Part shown: in pieces, positions 27,002 to 37,126 of the stretch
Layout: every line of letters starts with the position of its first letter
How positions within the stretch are numbered: the stretch's first letter is position 1
Origin: Gammaproteobacteria bacterium
GTDB lineage: Bacteria > Pseudomonadota > Gammaproteobacteria > Enterobacterales > Alteromonadaceae
Length of the DNA stretch: 46,518 nt
Direction: 5' to 3'
Assembly: GCA_013373245.1 (NCBI GenBank)
Contig: JABXID010000122.1
Location: forward strand, 1 to 46,518
The notes under the pieces: model-generated
What the model saw: the letters and a program-made list of their open reading frames with translations, nothing else
What the model was told of the DNA's origin: nothing
Databases searched by the model: none
Program-made: the position numbers and the translations under genes

Positions 27002-28049
27002 GGATGTCTTTAGTTTGAAGAAGAAAATATACATCGCTTATACTGGCGGAACCATAGGTATGAAAAAATCGCCAAATGGTTACATTCCAGTTGAGGGTTA
27101 CATTACCGACGTACTAAATTCGATGATTGAATTACAGCGACCGGAAATGCCTGAGTTTACGGTATCTGAGTATTGTCCTGTGCTCGATTCTAGTAACATG
27201 ACCCCAAGAGATTGGCAATTTATAGCGAACGACATTCAACAAAAGTATCAAGATTATGATGGCTTTGTTGTCCTGCATGGCACTGATACCATGGCGTATA
27301 CCGCTTCGGCATTGTCTTTTATGTTCGCAAATCTTAGTAAACCTGTGATAGTTACCGGCAGCCAAATCCCACTGTCGGAAATTCGTTCTGACGGCTTAAA
27401 CAACTTGCTTAACTCACTGTATTTGGCTGCCCATCATCCAATTGCCGAAGTGGGATTGTTTTTTAACAACAGATTATATCGCGGCAATCGTGCTACCAAG
27501 TCGGACGCTGATGGCTTTAATGCATTTGAGAGTCCAAACTTTCCGCCGCTAGTGGAAGCAGGCATTCAAATCGAGATCAATAAAAGCGCCCTACTTTGTA
27601 ATTCAGCAGACACCAGTTTGCATACAGCTTTAACGACTGATGATTTGAAGGTTATCAATATCAAAGATCAGCCCATCGGCGTTGTAAGTTTATACCCGGG
27701 TATTTCACATTTGGTTATTGCAAATATCCTTGCCCAGCCAGTGAACGCTTTAATCATTCAAAGTTATGGCGTCGGTAATGCGCCAGAAAATAAAGATCTG
27801 CTAAGAGAAATTAAACAAGCGACGCAAAGAGAGATTTTGGTAGTGAATCGTACTCAATGCCACAGAGGCAGCGTTTATATGGACGGATACGCCACAGGTC
27901 ATGCCCTTAAAGAAGCTGGCGTGTTATCAGCTCACGACATGACACTTGAAGCCTGTTTAACCAAAATTCATCATTTGCTGAGCCAAAATTTACCGTTTGA
28001 GGAAGTAAGAAGACTGTTTAACAAAAACTTAAAAGGCGAAATGAACTAG
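27000..28049 (+). CDS. ansA: Cytoplasmic (type I) L-asparaginase
   Basis: Hydrolyses asparagine to aspartate and ammonia. Up to 349 residues; E. coli AnsA has 338. First threonine in AYTGGTIGMKKS, second-site LHGTDTMAYTASALSFM, SQIPLSEIRSDG and NRLYRGNRATKSDADGF (catalytic Lys) follow AnsA closely. No ATG is available at the 5' end. TTG at 27000 has GGAG seven bases upstream; TTG at 27015 would give MKKKIYIAYTGG, which fits E. coli better in length but has a weaker site. I chose 27000 because of its Shine-Dalgarno. The gene sits directly on the sppA terminator. Confidence 0.93.
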   Translation: MDVFSLKKKIYIAYTGGTIGMKKSPNGYIPVEGYITDVLNSMIELQRPEMPEFTVSEYCPVLDSSNMTPRDWQFIANDIQQKYQDYDGFVVLHGTDTMAYTASALSFMFANLSKPVIVTGSQIPLSEIRSDGLNNLLNSLYLAAHHPIAEVGLFFNNRLYRGNRATKSDADGFNAFESPNFPPLVEAGIQIEINKSALLCNSADTSLHTALTTDDLKVINIKDQPIGVVSLYPGISHLVIANILAQPVNALIIQSYGVGNAPENKDLLREIKQATQREILVVNRTQCHRGSVYMDGYATGHALKEAGVLSAHDMTLEACLTKIHHLLSQNLPFEEVRRLFNKNLKGEMN

Positions 28050-28064
28050 GCCATTTAACAACGA

Positions 28065-28994
28065 TTAATACCCTTTTTCGATGTTAATCACGTGTTTTAA
28101 ACTAACCACATTGCCGGTTGCTTTTAATCTTTGATAGTTTTCAACAATTTGACTAACCGCGGTTTCAAGGTCCGTAACCGCGGATATATGTGGTGTAATA
28201 GTAATATTAGGGTGCACCCAAAAGTCATGTTGTGGCGGCAATGGTTCAGTACTAAATACATCTAAATATGCGTGCTCTAATTGCTGGGCATTAAGTGCTG
28301 CTAATAAATCACGCTCTACAACGTGTTGACCGCGAGCAACATTGATAAGTACAGAGTCGTTTGGCATTAATCGAAAAACGTCCTCATTCAAAATCCCAGT
28401 AGTTTCTGGGGTCAGCGGTAACAGACAAACTAAATAATCCGATCCTTGTACTAACTCTCGAAAGGCATCTTCACCGGTTAAACAGTTCACATCGGTTAAT
28501 TTTTTTACGGATTGACTCCAGCCAGACACCTGATAACCAAATAAATTCAATAACTCAGCGGCTTTTTGTCCCAGTTGCCCTAACCCTAAAATCCCGACAC
28601 GATTGCCTTTACGTTTACTTTTCGGCTTCCAAAGTTGCTGTGACTGCTGTTGTCGAAATTGAGCAAAACGTAAAGTATGTTGTTGAATCGTTGTGACAAT
28701 AAACTTTGCCATATCAGACGCTAACCATGAGTCGACGATTCTAGTAATGGGTACATCCGGTAATTCAGGATCAGATAAAATGGAATCAACGCCAGCGCCA
28801 AATGAAGAGATCGCTTTTAAATTAGGGAACTGTTTAAGTGAACCGGGTTGATGATGCCAAACCAACGCAAACTCAACATCTTCTGGTTTTTGAACGTCTG
28901 GATAAATTTCAATTTCAGACAATGGAATGTCTTGCGATAATCGCTCACGTAGTTTGTCTGTATTACGACTGGGCATATTGATTAAAAATGACAT
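28065..28994 (-). CDS. D-isomer-specific 2-hydroxyacid dehydrogenase (GhrA-like)
   Basis: 309 residues, NAD(P)H-dependent. Rossmann motif GILGLGQLGQKAAELL (about 135-150), LLPLTPETTGILN, then the catalytic Arg in INVARGQHVVERDLLAAL and the catalytic His in ITITPHISAVTD. The short length and sequence style resemble GhrA (glyoxylate/hydroxypyruvate reductase) rather than SerA or PdxB. Substrate is inferred only. It is the last gene of the long minus-strand block, 12 bases after tcdA, and convergent with ansA. Confidence 0.85.
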   Translation of the reverse strand: MSFLINMPSRNTDKLRERLSQDIPLSEIEIYPDVQKPEDVEFALVWHHQPGSLKQFPNLKAISSFGAGVDSILSDPELPDVPITRIVDSWLASDMAKFIVTTIQQHTLRFAQFRQQQSQQLWKPKSKRKGNRVGILGLGQLGQKAAELLNLFGYQVSGWSQSVKKLTDVNCLTGEDAFRELVQGSDYLVCLLPLTPETTGILNEDVFRLMPNDSVLINVARGQHVVERDLLAALNAQQLEHAYLDVFSTEPLPPQHDFWVHPNITITPHISAVTDLETAVSQIVENYQRLKATGNVVSLKHVINIEKGY

Positions 28995-29006
28995 TAGACT
29001 TCCAGA

Positions 29007-29837
29007 TTAATTATCAGACTTATCAATAACAACATCGAATGCACGATGCTTTTTATCCAGAAACTTTTGAATGGCTTTAGATGCGGCAAAAAAGCCAAAG
29101 GTTCCTGTTACCATAGTTGCGGCGCCAAAACCCATGTTACAGTCCAGTCGCATAGAACCATCTGCACTAGATTTTGCCTGACAGACAGAACCATCCGCTT
29201 GCGGATATTGTAACTGTTCTGTGCTAAATACGCAGTCTACGGAAAACTTACGCTTGGGATTTTTACTGAAGTTATGATCTCGTCTTAACTGATTGCGTAC
29301 CTTAGATAACAATGGATCATGAGTAGTTTTTGCTAAATCACCATACTGAATTTGGCTTGGATCGGTTTGCCCACCGGCACCGCCAGTAACCACGATGCCA
29401 ATCTTATTACGTTTGCAATGTGCTATTAATGCTGTTTTAGCAGCAATGGAGTCGATAGCATCGATAACATAATCAAACTTAGGTTCATCTTTGTTGCCAA
29501 ACAGTTCAAATAAGTTGTCAGTGGTGACAAAATCTTCAACACACGTAACTTTTACGTCGGGATTGATGAGTCGAATACGCTCAGCCATGGCATCAACTTT
29601 AGCCACCCCCACCGAGTTAGACAGCGCATGAATTTGGCGGTTTGTATTAGTAGTACAGATATCATCCAAATCAATCAAAGTGATTGCGCCAACGCCAGTT
29701 CGAGCCAACGCTTCCGCCGCCCATGTGCCGACACCGCCGATACCGACCACACAAAAATGTGCTCGTTGTATCCAATTCGAAGGTTGTTGACCATAAAGGC
29801 GACCTATTCCGCCAAATCGTGTTTGATAATCACTCAC
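29007..29837 (-). CDS. tcdA: tRNA threonylcarbamoyladenosine dehydratase
   Basis: E1-like enzyme (CsdL/YgdL) that cyclises t6A37 of tRNA to ct6A using ATP. The 276 residues are near E. coli TcdA (268). RFGGIGRLYG at the start, the nucleotide loop VVGIGGVGTWAAEALARTG (about 31-49), LIDLDDICTTNTNRQIHAL, AIDSIAAKTALI and the cysteine in FSVDCVFSTEQ are characteristic. Start is GTG at 29837; no ATG is near. The gap to the pseudouridine synthase upstream is 37 bases. Confidence 0.94.
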   Translation of the reverse strand: MSDYQTRFGGIGRLYGQQPSNWIQRAHFCVVGIGGVGTWAAEALARTGVGAITLIDLDDICTTNTNRQIHALSNSVGVAKVDAMAERIRLINPDVKVTCVEDFVTTDNLFELFGNKDEPKFDYVIDAIDSIAAKTALIAHCKRNKIGIVVTGGAGGQTDPSQIQYGDLAKTTHDPLLSKVRNQLRRDHNFSKNPKRKFSVDCVFSTEQLQYPQADGSVCQAKSSADGSMRLDCNMGFGAATMVTGTFGFFAASKAIQKFLDKKHRAFDVVIDKSDN

Positions 29838-29874
29838 TGTTTAAAAACCATAACTCTGTTGCAATTAAAATTTG

Positions 29875-30579
29875 TTAGCCCGGCCATTTGTGGTTAAACG
29901 GCTTTTCAACTAACTGACTTATAATTGATTGATGTGAAATAAACTGTTCACCACTATTGGGCAAACGATAAAACTCGAAATCTTGCTCTTGATACTGAAA
30001 GCGCAAGGCGTATGCGTGTAGATAAACTCTGTCTGCGGTTTGACCATTATACAACTCATCACCTAGTATCGCCGCCGATAAACTTTTTAACGCCACCCGT
30101 AACTGATGAGTTTTTCCTGTGTCAGGTTTTAATAGGTACAGGCGTAAACGACTGAGTTTTTCATCATCAACGGAAAAACTAAAAAATCGCGTTTTAGCCG
30201 GTTTGAGTTTTGTTGGCATCAATTTCCATTGTCCGGCTCGTGACTTCTCCATATCACCAACCACACTGCCCTGTTTCCTTTTCGGCTTGTTATTGCTCAA
30301 AGCGATATAAATTTTTTCGACGTCTTTTTGCTCAAAAGCTCGTTGAAAATATTGAGCCGCTTGTTTATTTCTACCAAGCAACATCAAGCCGCTTGTCACC
30401 TTATCTAGTCGATGTAATGGGTATAATTCCTCGTTAAAATAAGCACAACATTGATTAAAAAAGCCTTGCTCAGTTTCTTCAACTCCAGAGTGTGACAATG
30501 CTTTTTGATCGTTGAAACTTATACCATTGGGTTTAACAACCACATAAAAGTCTGGATGTTGAAAAACCACTTCTACCAT
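29875..30579 (-). CDS. RluA-family pseudouridine synthase
   Basis: 234 residues. The catalytic Asp is in YPLHRLDKVTSGLMLLGRN (about 53-71), with KIYIALSNNKP, and LLKPDTGKTHQLRVALKSL (the RTHQLR-like motif) and ILGDELYNG following. This is the compact RluA/TruC type without an S4 domain; it most resembles the uncharacterised RluA-like group rather than RluA, C or D. Target RNA unknown. Its ATG overlaps the kdsB stop in TAATG, so its translation is probably coupled to kdsB. Confidence 0.88.
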   Translation of the reverse strand: MVEVVFQHPDFYVVVKPNGISFNDQKALSHSGVEETEQGFFNQCCAYFNEELYPLHRLDKVTSGLMLLGRNKQAAQYFQRAFEQKDVEKIYIALSNNKPKRKQGSVVGDMEKSRAGQWKLMPTKLKPAKTRFFSFSVDDEKLSRLRLYLLKPDTGKTHQLRVALKSLSAAILGDELYNGQTADRVYLHAYALRFQYQEQDFEFYRLPNSGEQFISHQSIISQLVEKPFNHKWPG

Positions 30580-31352
30580 TACAAACTCTGTAAACTAGCG
30601 ACTAACCGACGCACTTGTTCCAAATCTTCTGGTGTATCAACACCCACTGGCGGTGGCTCTACTGCCGCGTCTACATGAATATTTTCACCTTGCCACAACA
30701 CTCGTAGTTGCTCTAAAGATTCGATTTGTTCAAGTCTCGAAACTGGCCAACTCACATACTTTTTAATAAAGCCCGCTCGATAAGCGTAAATTCCAATATG
30801 CCTTAAATAATCATAATTTAACTGACCTTGTTCGCCATCGCGATCAAACGGCATCACTGAGCGTGAAAAGTACAAAGCGAGACCATTTTGGTCGGTAACA
30901 ACTTTGACAGCGTTTGGGTTGCTTAACTCGGCATAGGAACTGATTGGCTCAGCAAGCGTCGCCATACCAACATCAGTCCCTTCTAACAGAGCTAAGTTGT
31001 TGGCCAGCTGTTTAATGTTGGCAGATGGGATCATAGGTTCGTCCCCCTGAACATTAACGATTATAGTGTCGTCACTAAATTTATATTTATCTACTACTTC
31101 CGCTAAACGCTCTGTACCAGAGGTATGCTCTATGGCTGTCATACAAACTTCACCAGAAAACTGTTTCACTACCTCTTCTACACGTTGATCATCCGTGGCT
31201 ACGATTACCTGTGATGCACCACTGCGAATAGCTCTTTCATAAACCCACTGCACCATTGGTTTTCCACCAATATCGGCCAAGGGTTTGCCAGGCAAACGGC
31301 TGGAGTCATAACGCGCGGGGATCACCACCACAAATTTATTATTTTCGGACAT
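30579..31352 (-). CDS. kdsB: CMP-Kdo synthetase
   Basis: 3-deoxy-manno-octulosonate cytidylyltransferase, which activates Kdo for addition to lipid A. The 257 residues (248 in E. coli) start with [25 protein letters not shown] (split P-R-S-x-R-x-P-G-K nucleotide motif), then [32 protein letters not shown] and the C-terminal [15 protein letters not shown]. It belongs to the msbA-lpxK-ycaR-kdsB set, the same order as in E. coli, 28 bases after ycaR. Confidence 0.97.
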   Translation of the reverse strand: MSENNKFVVVIPARYDSSRLPGKPLADIGGKPMVQWVYERAIRSGASQVIVATDDQRVEEVVKQFSGEVCMTAIEHTSGTERLAEVVDKYKFSDDTIIVNVQGDEPMIPSANIKQLANNLALLEGTDVGMATLAEPISSYAELSNPNAVKVVTDQNGLALYFSRSVMPFDRDGEQGQLNYDYLRHIGIYAYRAGFIKKYVSWPVSRLEQIESLEQLRVLWQGENIHVDAAVEPPPVGVDTPEDLEQVRRLVASLQSL

Positions 31353-31380
31353 TGTGTATTACGCTACTTGTTAAGTTCAG

Positions 31381-31575
31381 TTATTTTAATTGTTCTATTT
31401 CTTCTAATGTTAGCTGGCGTGCTTCACCTTCTAACATTACTGGAATATCATCTTTGATCGCAAAAGCAATGCGGTCTGCTTTGCAAATAAGTTCTGAGTT
31501 TTCATTGTCGTATTGCAAGCTTGATTTGCAAATTGGACACGCGAGTATTTCTAATAATTTTTTGTCAAACGCCAT
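31381..31575 (-). CDS. ycaR: Trm112-like YcaR protein
   Basis: Small protein of 64 residues from ATG 31575 ([20 protein letters not shown]); a GTG at 31587 would add four residues but does not fit family starts. It has the UPF0434/YcaR pattern, [12 protein letters not shown] followed by [21 protein letters not shown], with a CxxC and a later Cys of the zinc-ribbon remnant seen in Trm112-like proteins. Function unknown; it always seems to ride between lpxK and kdsB. Confidence 0.92.
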   Translation of the reverse strand: MAFDKKLLEILACPICKSSLQYDNENSELICKADRIAFAIKDDIPVMLEGEARQLTLEEIEQLK

Positions 31576-31590
31576 GGATTTTGTCACTTT

Positions 31591-32640
31591 TTATCTATTA
31601 TTTTGAAAATTGTATTTGTTCTTTAATGGCTCTATCAGCTCTACAAGTTGCTGTTCAACCAATTTGCTTATTTGTGCTTTAATTGGCAAAACATACCAAT
31701 TATTTATAATGCGATTACGTTGTTGTTCATCACACTCATTCAGCAACTCTCGACATTTTACCGCGTCTTTCTCTGTCATCACAACGACATCGTTATCGCC
31801 AAATTCTGCAAAATCTAACAACGTAAATTTATGGTGATCAGGCAACCATTTGTTCGACTGCACATGGTAGCCCAAACCCGTTGCAGTATCTAAAAATCGT
31901 TGGGGGTTTCCGATGCCAGAAACCAAATGCACCGTTTTGTCTTTAGGTAGAGGCTGTTCGCCGCGAAAAACAGGTAATGCTGGTACCGCACTCAAACAGT
32001 ATTCTTCAATACCGTTATGACTCTCGGCAAAGCCACTGTTGGTGATGGTAATGTCTACTTGTTGTAGACGGCTCGGTAACTCACGTAATGGGCCAACAGG
32101 TAACAACCAGCCATTACCAAACATTCGAGACTTATCGAGCAAAACAATTTCAAGATCACGAGACATTGCATAGTGCTGCAATCCGTCATCAGATATCACA
32201 ATATCACAGTCGGTCTGAGTTTCGACGTAACGGACTGCAGCACTGCGATTAGGATCTATAACAACTGGGCATCCTGTGCTCATGGCTAATAGTTTGGGCT
32301 CATCGCCAGATAACTGAACATTCGAATCTGCTTGCACCAATCTTGGAAATGGTTGGTTATCATCGGCAAGTGCACCATAACCTCTACTGACAATGGCGGG
32401 ATTTAAACCAAGCTCGCGCAATAGTTCGACTAAATATATAACAAACGGAGTTTTACCCGTGCCACCGACGCTAATATTTCCCACCACAATCACAGGGATA
32501 TTTGCTCTATGTTGGTTTTTTATGCCGAGTTTAAACAATGCTACACGCAACGTTGATATCCCCCAAAACAACAAGGACAGTGGCGCTAATAGATAATTCA
32601 GCCGACCTTTGTTATACCAAGCATTTTCTAACCAACTCAC
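31591..32640 (-). CDS. lpxK: Tetraacyldisaccharide 4'-kinase
   Basis: Inner-membrane kinase that phosphorylates the 4' position of the lipid A precursor. The 349 residues have an N-terminal hydrophobic helix (about 14-34), then the P-loop NISVGGTGKTPFVIYLVELL (about 55-74), IVSRGYG, GDEPKLLA and ISDDGLQHYAM (DDGLQH), all LpxK hallmarks. GTG is the start at 32640. It follows msbA by 39 bases and precedes ycaR. Confidence 0.96.
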   Translation of the reverse strand: MSWLENAWYNKGRLNYLLAPLSLLFWGISTLRVALFKLGIKNQHRANIPVIVVGNISVGGTGKTPFVIYLVELLRELGLNPAIVSRGYGALADDNQPFPRLVQADSNVQLSGDEPKLLAMSTGCPVVIDPNRSAAVRYVETQTDCDIVISDDGLQHYAMSRDLEIVLLDKSRMFGNGWLLPVGPLRELPSRLQQVDITITNSGFAESHNGIEEYCLSAVPALPVFRGEQPLPKDKTVHLVSGIGNPQRFLDTATGLGYHVQSNKWLPDHHKFTLLDFAEFGDNDVVVMTEKDAVKCRELLNECDEQQRNRIINNWYVLPIKAQISKLVEQQLVELIEPLKNKYNFQNNR

Positions 32641-32679
32641 GTTAATTGGCCTGAATCATTTAACCGGGAAAGTAACATC

Positions 32680-34416
32680 TTATTCTTCACCAAATTGAAG
32701 TTGGTGTAATGCTGCGTATGCACCTTTGGCCTCGATTAACTCTTGATGTGAGCCTTTTTCGACTATTTTTCCTTGCTCCATCACAACAATCACGTCTGCA
32801 TTTTCAATCGTTGAAAGTCGATGGGCAATTACTATGCTGGTTCGGTTGTTCATCAATTGGCCAAGCGCATCTTGAATCGCTCTTTCTGATTCTGTATCCA
32901 ACGCTGATGTTGCTTCATCCATAATCAAAATGGGTGCGTTACGTAAAATCGCTCTGGCAATTGCTATTCTTTGACGTTGTCCGCCTGACAACAGAACGCC
33001 GTTTTCGCCCACTTCGGTATCCAACCCATTATCCATTTGATCGGCAAACTCAGTTACGTGCGCCAATTGTGCGGCCTCTTCGATTTGCTCTCGAGTTACC
33101 TCTTTATCGCCGTAAGCTATGTTATTCGCAATTGAGTCATTAAATAACGTAACGTGTTGACTGACTAGCGCGATGTGCGAACGTAAATTTTTAAGCTCAA
33201 AATCTTGAATGTCTACGCCGTCTAACTTTATCGAACCAGCATCAGGTTGGTAATATCTTGGAACAAAATTAGATACCGTTGTTTTACCGCTGCCAGAACG
33301 ACCAACAAACGCCACCATCTGGCCGGCTTTGATGTCCAAAGATAAGTCTTGGATAACCTGATGTTCGGTATTTGGATAGGTAAACGATAAATTTTCAAAA
33401 CTTATATCACCGCTAACGCGTTCTTTTACGTGAGTGCCACTATTGACTTCCGACGGTTGATCCAGCACCGAGAAAACGCTTTGCGCCGCAGTGAGACCAC
33501 GTTGAAATTCGCTATTTACATTAGTCAGTTGTTTAAGTGGACGTAATAAAGTCATCATCGCAGTGATCACTGCCGTAAACGTACCCGGAGTCAATGTATT
33601 CAACATGTCAGGCTGTGCTGCCATAAACAGTACAACTGCCATTGCAAAAGAAGCTATTATTTGAATGATTGAAACACTTAAATTTTTAGTAGCGATCATT
33701 TTCATGCGTTGCTGACGATTATGATTATTAACCGCATCAAATTCGCTTCTCTCTTTCTCCTGTCCACCAAAAGCTAAAATTACTTTATGGCCTGAAATCA
33801 TCTGCTCAGACTGCTTAGTAACATTGCCCATCGCCTGCTGAATTCTGTTGGCTATCACACGAAAACGTTTTGTTACGTAGCGAACAATAACCGCAATAAA
33901 AGGTACTAATACCAGCATTGCTATAGAAAGTTGCCAGCTGTGGTAAAACATAATGGTCATCAGGCCAATCACAAATGCGCCTTCTCTGACTAATACCATA
34001 AGTGCTTTAGAACAGGCATTTTCTACTTGTTCAGTGTCGTAAGTTATTTTTGAAATCAAATTCCCGGTTGATTGAGTGTCGTGGTAACTAACCGACAAAG
34101 ACATCATCTTTTCAAATAACTGTTGGCGCATAGTCGCAACCACTTTTGATCCGACCCAGCCAAGACCATAAGTCGCAATGTAATTTGATGCACCTCGCAT
34201 AATAAATATAACCACAACAAATATCGGCGCATAAGCAAGTATATCTGTCTCTCGAGCAGTGATGCCACGGTCAATGAATGTTTGAATTTGAGATATAAAA
34301 TAAGCGTCTATTGCAGCGTTTGCGATCATGCCTAAAATGGCAAACCCGAAAACTAACTTGAGGGGTTTTATGTAAGAAAACAGTCGTTTAAACGTGCTGG
34401 TGTATTTTTCAGTCAA
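32680..34416 (-). CDS. msbA: Lipid A flippase MsbA
   Basis: ABC exporter that flips lipid A across the inner membrane. From TTG 34416, which has AGG seven bases upstream, it has 578 residues (582 in E. coli); a GTG at 34449 would add 11 residues but has no ribosome binding site. Six membrane segments fill the first 300 residues, followed by the ATPase with Walker A VGRSGSGKTT, signature LSGGQRQRIAIARA, Walker B ILIMDEATSALD and the H-loop VIAHRLSTIE. Its place between comEC and lpxK is the same as in E. coli. Confidence 0.95.
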   Translation of the reverse strand: MTEKYTSTFKRLFSYIKPLKLVFGFAILGMIANAAIDAYFISQIQTFIDRGITARETDILAYAPIFVVVIFIMRGASNYIATYGLGWVGSKVVATMRQQLFEKMMSLSVSYHDTQSTGNLISKITYDTEQVENACSKALMVLVREGAFVIGLMTIMFYHSWQLSIAMLVLVPFIAVIVRYVTKRFRVIANRIQQAMGNVTKQSEQMISGHKVILAFGGQEKERSEFDAVNNHNRQQRMKMIATKNLSVSIIQIIASFAMAVVLFMAAQPDMLNTLTPGTFTAVITAMMTLLRPLKQLTNVNSEFQRGLTAAQSVFSVLDQPSEVNSGTHVKERVSGDISFENLSFTYPNTEHQVIQDLSLDIKAGQMVAFVGRSGSGKTTVSNFVPRYYQPDAGSIKLDGVDIQDFELKNLRSHIALVSQHVTLFNDSIANNIAYGDKEVTREQIEEAAQLAHVTEFADQMDNGLDTEVGENGVLLSGGQRQRIAIARAILRNAPILIMDEATSALDTESERAIQDALGQLMNNRTSIVIAHRLSTIENADVIVVMEQGKIVEKGSHQELIEAKGAYAALHQLQFGEE

Positions 34417-34464
34417 AAGAAAACCTAAACATTCATAAAGATAAATCACATTAATGGTGCAATT

Positions 34465-36996
34465 CTAACGTATTTCCAAGTCAAAACTAAAAGGATTTTG
34501 CTTTTTCCAATAAGGACTCCACTTGTCAACAGTCGATTCGACTGAAAAAACACCTTTATTATGGGAAAAATTAACGACTGTCTCCCCCATATCACTGGTT
34601 GAAATTTGCTTTATAGCCAAGGTTCGAGCTTTTTGTTGCACCACTTCACTCGGGAAATTAAATTGATTAAATAAGCCAGCTGTGTGAATTAACAAACTTG
34701 GTTGCACCGCTTTTAATATAGAGTAAGAAGTCGAATGTTTGCTGCCATGATGCGCAGAAAACATAATATCGGACCTAATTCCATCAAATACATTTGTGTG
34801 GTCTTGGTTTTCTATTTGCGCCATCAAAATACGATACTCAATGTCTTTACTTATATCACCCGTCAAAAGAACGCTAACGCCACTGACTAAATCTGTAAGC
34901 TTCAAAACACAACTACGATCGTTATCTGAAAGACTTGACTCAAATGGTTTCTCACCGTCAATATAATTGGGCCAAAGTGGCTCTACCAAGGTACTTTGCC
35001 AGTAAAAAGCCTGTTGAGGACAATCTGTTAAATAATGCTGTCTATCTTTATTAAGCATATGACTAATTGCCACATAATCGCCCTTGTGATCAGCGTCTTG
35101 ATGAGAAATTATCAAATGATCGATAGATACGATACCTTGCCCATTTAAGTTCGGTGCAACTATCGCTTTAGTTGCACTAAACCCACTTGGGTAGCTTGGG
35201 CCTAAGTCATATACAAGCGCCCTATTATTACGTTGGAATATAACCGAGGTTCCTTGACCCACATCGATTACCCGCATAGTCAGTTTTTGATCTGTAATGT
35301 CTGGCCAATTAGAACTTATGTAAATCCATACAAAAGTAGTAAGTGGTAAGGTAAATAACATTATTAATAACGAAACGTTGACTCTTTTAAGACCTTGGTG
35401 AAAACCACACCAAAATAAAATAATCAATAAAGCGAACAAGGGCCATAACCCATTAGCAAACTCTAGCCATATTTGTGTAATCATAGAGTCTTGAATCAGG
35501 CCTAATACATTAATAATTAACCAGTCAGCTGGCACAAACAGAAAAGATAGTGATTCGCCCCCTTCTCCCAAGACAGGCGCCAATAACAGCACCATAAAAC
35601 TCGCCACAAATAAATACGGAATTAAGATCAAACAAAACAATGGAATGACAAACAGATTGACCAGTAATCCCGATAACGAAAAACCCGCAAACCAATAGAT
35701 ACTAAAAGGCAACATCCATACAAAAATGAATGTCTGGAACTGCACTAACAATTTAAACTTTTGCCAAAGCCAACAAGCACCAGTCCACAAATAGTTGGTT
35801 ACTTGTTCTTTGTTATAAGCTTGAGACGAACTATTTGAATGTGTTTGCCACTCAATAAAAATCAAAATACCAAGCACAGCGCCAAATGATAACCACCAAG
35901 CAATCTGTAATATGGCAAAAGGTTCGAGTAAGAGTGAAAATACCGCTATATAAAGTAACTTTTTCAGCCTAGTTATATGACAAAAAAGTACATTGATAAC
36001 GGCCCATAAGGTGACAAATAGAGCGGCTCGATTTGCAGATATCACGCCATCTAATAAAAAGACGTACCACCAAATGGGTAAGAGCGACATCAAAGTTAAC
36101 CACTGATACTTGTAATGATGTGCCCAGCAACTGAATAACAATCCCAATATATATTTCAGCACCAAAAACACTACGGCAATATGTAAACCAGAAATCGCAA
36201 ATAAATGACCAATACCGGCATGGTTTAACTCGGTACGTTGTTGACTTGAGATGCCCCTTTTTTCACCTAAAACGAGCGCTAAGATATAGTTTTGACTATC
36301 AAGTTCCCCTGTAACTCCTACCAATAAATTAAATACATTTTGTTTATTGGAAGCGGATGTATGCAATACCTCAACATCACCTTTAATATAACCTTTGGCA
36401 AAAATTTGTCGCGCAAAAGCGTAACGTTGATAGTCAAAACCAAAAGCGTTTCGGTAGCCAAACGCCTTATTCAACTTAGCCATAAACCTTATGGAATCAC
36501 CTTGTTGAATAGTTATATTTGGCCGAAACCACTTTAATGATATTTTTCCGTCAACACCTTGAAAATTGGAGGAGTCTACAACTTGTTTTGTAGTTGAGTC
36601 AGTTACTACAGATATTTTGCTAATTGATAAATCAAAACGAATTGGTTTGTCATAAACAGCACTACTAGGGTTACTTTCCTGCGTATCAGAAACGTCGTCA
36701 TGATTAAAAACGCGAGAGCTAACTACGCCCTCAACTTGATAAAGTTGATTTTGCTGATCAATAAAATTTGCAGTAAAAAAAGAAATTGAAGAGTAAAAAA
36801 CGACAAATACCGCAGTTAAACTGCCAAACAAAAAGACAAAGAAAGTGTTAAGTTTCGGTTTAGATATTTTCCATACTAAGTACAGAAAAACAGCAGTTAT
36901 AGCAAACGCCAATATAAGGAGTTTGCTTGATGGTAAAATTGGTGATTGCAAGGCTAGAAAATGACCTAGCAAATAGCCTAATGCCCACTTTTCCAT
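34465..36996 (-). CDS. comEC: ComEC/Rec2 DNA-uptake channel protein
   Basis: Inner-membrane channel that brings single-stranded DNA into the cytoplasm in natural transformation. From ATG 36996, preceded by AGGA at 8 bases, it has 843 residues; a GTG at 37029 adds 11 but lacks a ribosome binding site. Order: N-terminal hydrophobic DUF4131 region, multi-helix competence domain (GIGHLFAISGLHIAVVFLVLK near 260-280; about ten helices), then a C-terminal metallo-beta-lactamase domain with the metal motif SHQDADHKGD and the later FSAHHGSKHS. Matches ycaI/comEC position upstream of msbA in E. coli. Other uptake genes are outside the window. Confidence 0.94.
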   Translation of the reverse strand: MEKWALGYLLGHFLALQSPILPSSKLLILAFAITAVFLYLVWKISKPKLNTFFVFLFGSLTAVFVVFYSSISFFTANFIDQQNQLYQVEGVVSSRVFNHDDVSDTQESNPSSAVYDKPIRFDLSISKISVVTDSTTKQVVDSSNFQGVDGKISLKWFRPNITIQQGDSIRFMAKLNKAFGYRNAFGFDYQRYAFARQIFAKGYIKGDVEVLHTSASNKQNVFNLLVGVTGELDSQNYILALVLGEKRGISSQQRTELNHAGIGHLFAISGLHIAVVFLVLKYILGLLFSCWAHHYKYQWLTLMSLLPIWWYVFLLDGVISANRAALFVTLWAVINVLFCHITRLKKLLYIAVFSLLLEPFAILQIAWWLSFGAVLGILIFIEWQTHSNSSSQAYNKEQVTNYLWTGACWLWQKFKLLVQFQTFIFVWMLPFSIYWFAGFSLSGLLVNLFVIPLFCLILIPYLFVASFMVLLLAPVLGEGGESLSFLFVPADWLIINVLGLIQDSMITQIWLEFANGLWPLFALLIILFWCGFHQGLKRVNVSLLIMLFTLPLTTFVWIYISSNWPDITDQKLTMRVIDVGQGTSVIFQRNNRALVYDLGPSYPSGFSATKAIVAPNLNGQGIVSIDHLIISHQDADHKGDYVAISHMLNKDRQHYLTDCPQQAFYWQSTLVEPLWPNYIDGEKPFESSLSDNDRSCVLKLTDLVSGVSVLLTGDISKDIEYRILMAQIENQDHTNVFDGIRSDIMFSAHHGSKHSTSYSILKAVQPSLLIHTAGLFNQFNFPSEVVQQKARTLAIKQISTSDMGETVVNFSHNKGVFSVESTVDKWSPYWKKQNPFSFDLEIR

Positions 36997-37126
36997 GTGG
37001 TCAGTCCTATTTTCCGTAATTTTTTTCACTGATATAACGAGTAAGTCTAGCCAAATATTTTGATTGTTCTATTATATGCGCACTTAATTTTCGGCTGTGT
37101 TCGCTACAGCAACTGAAGTACTAAAA

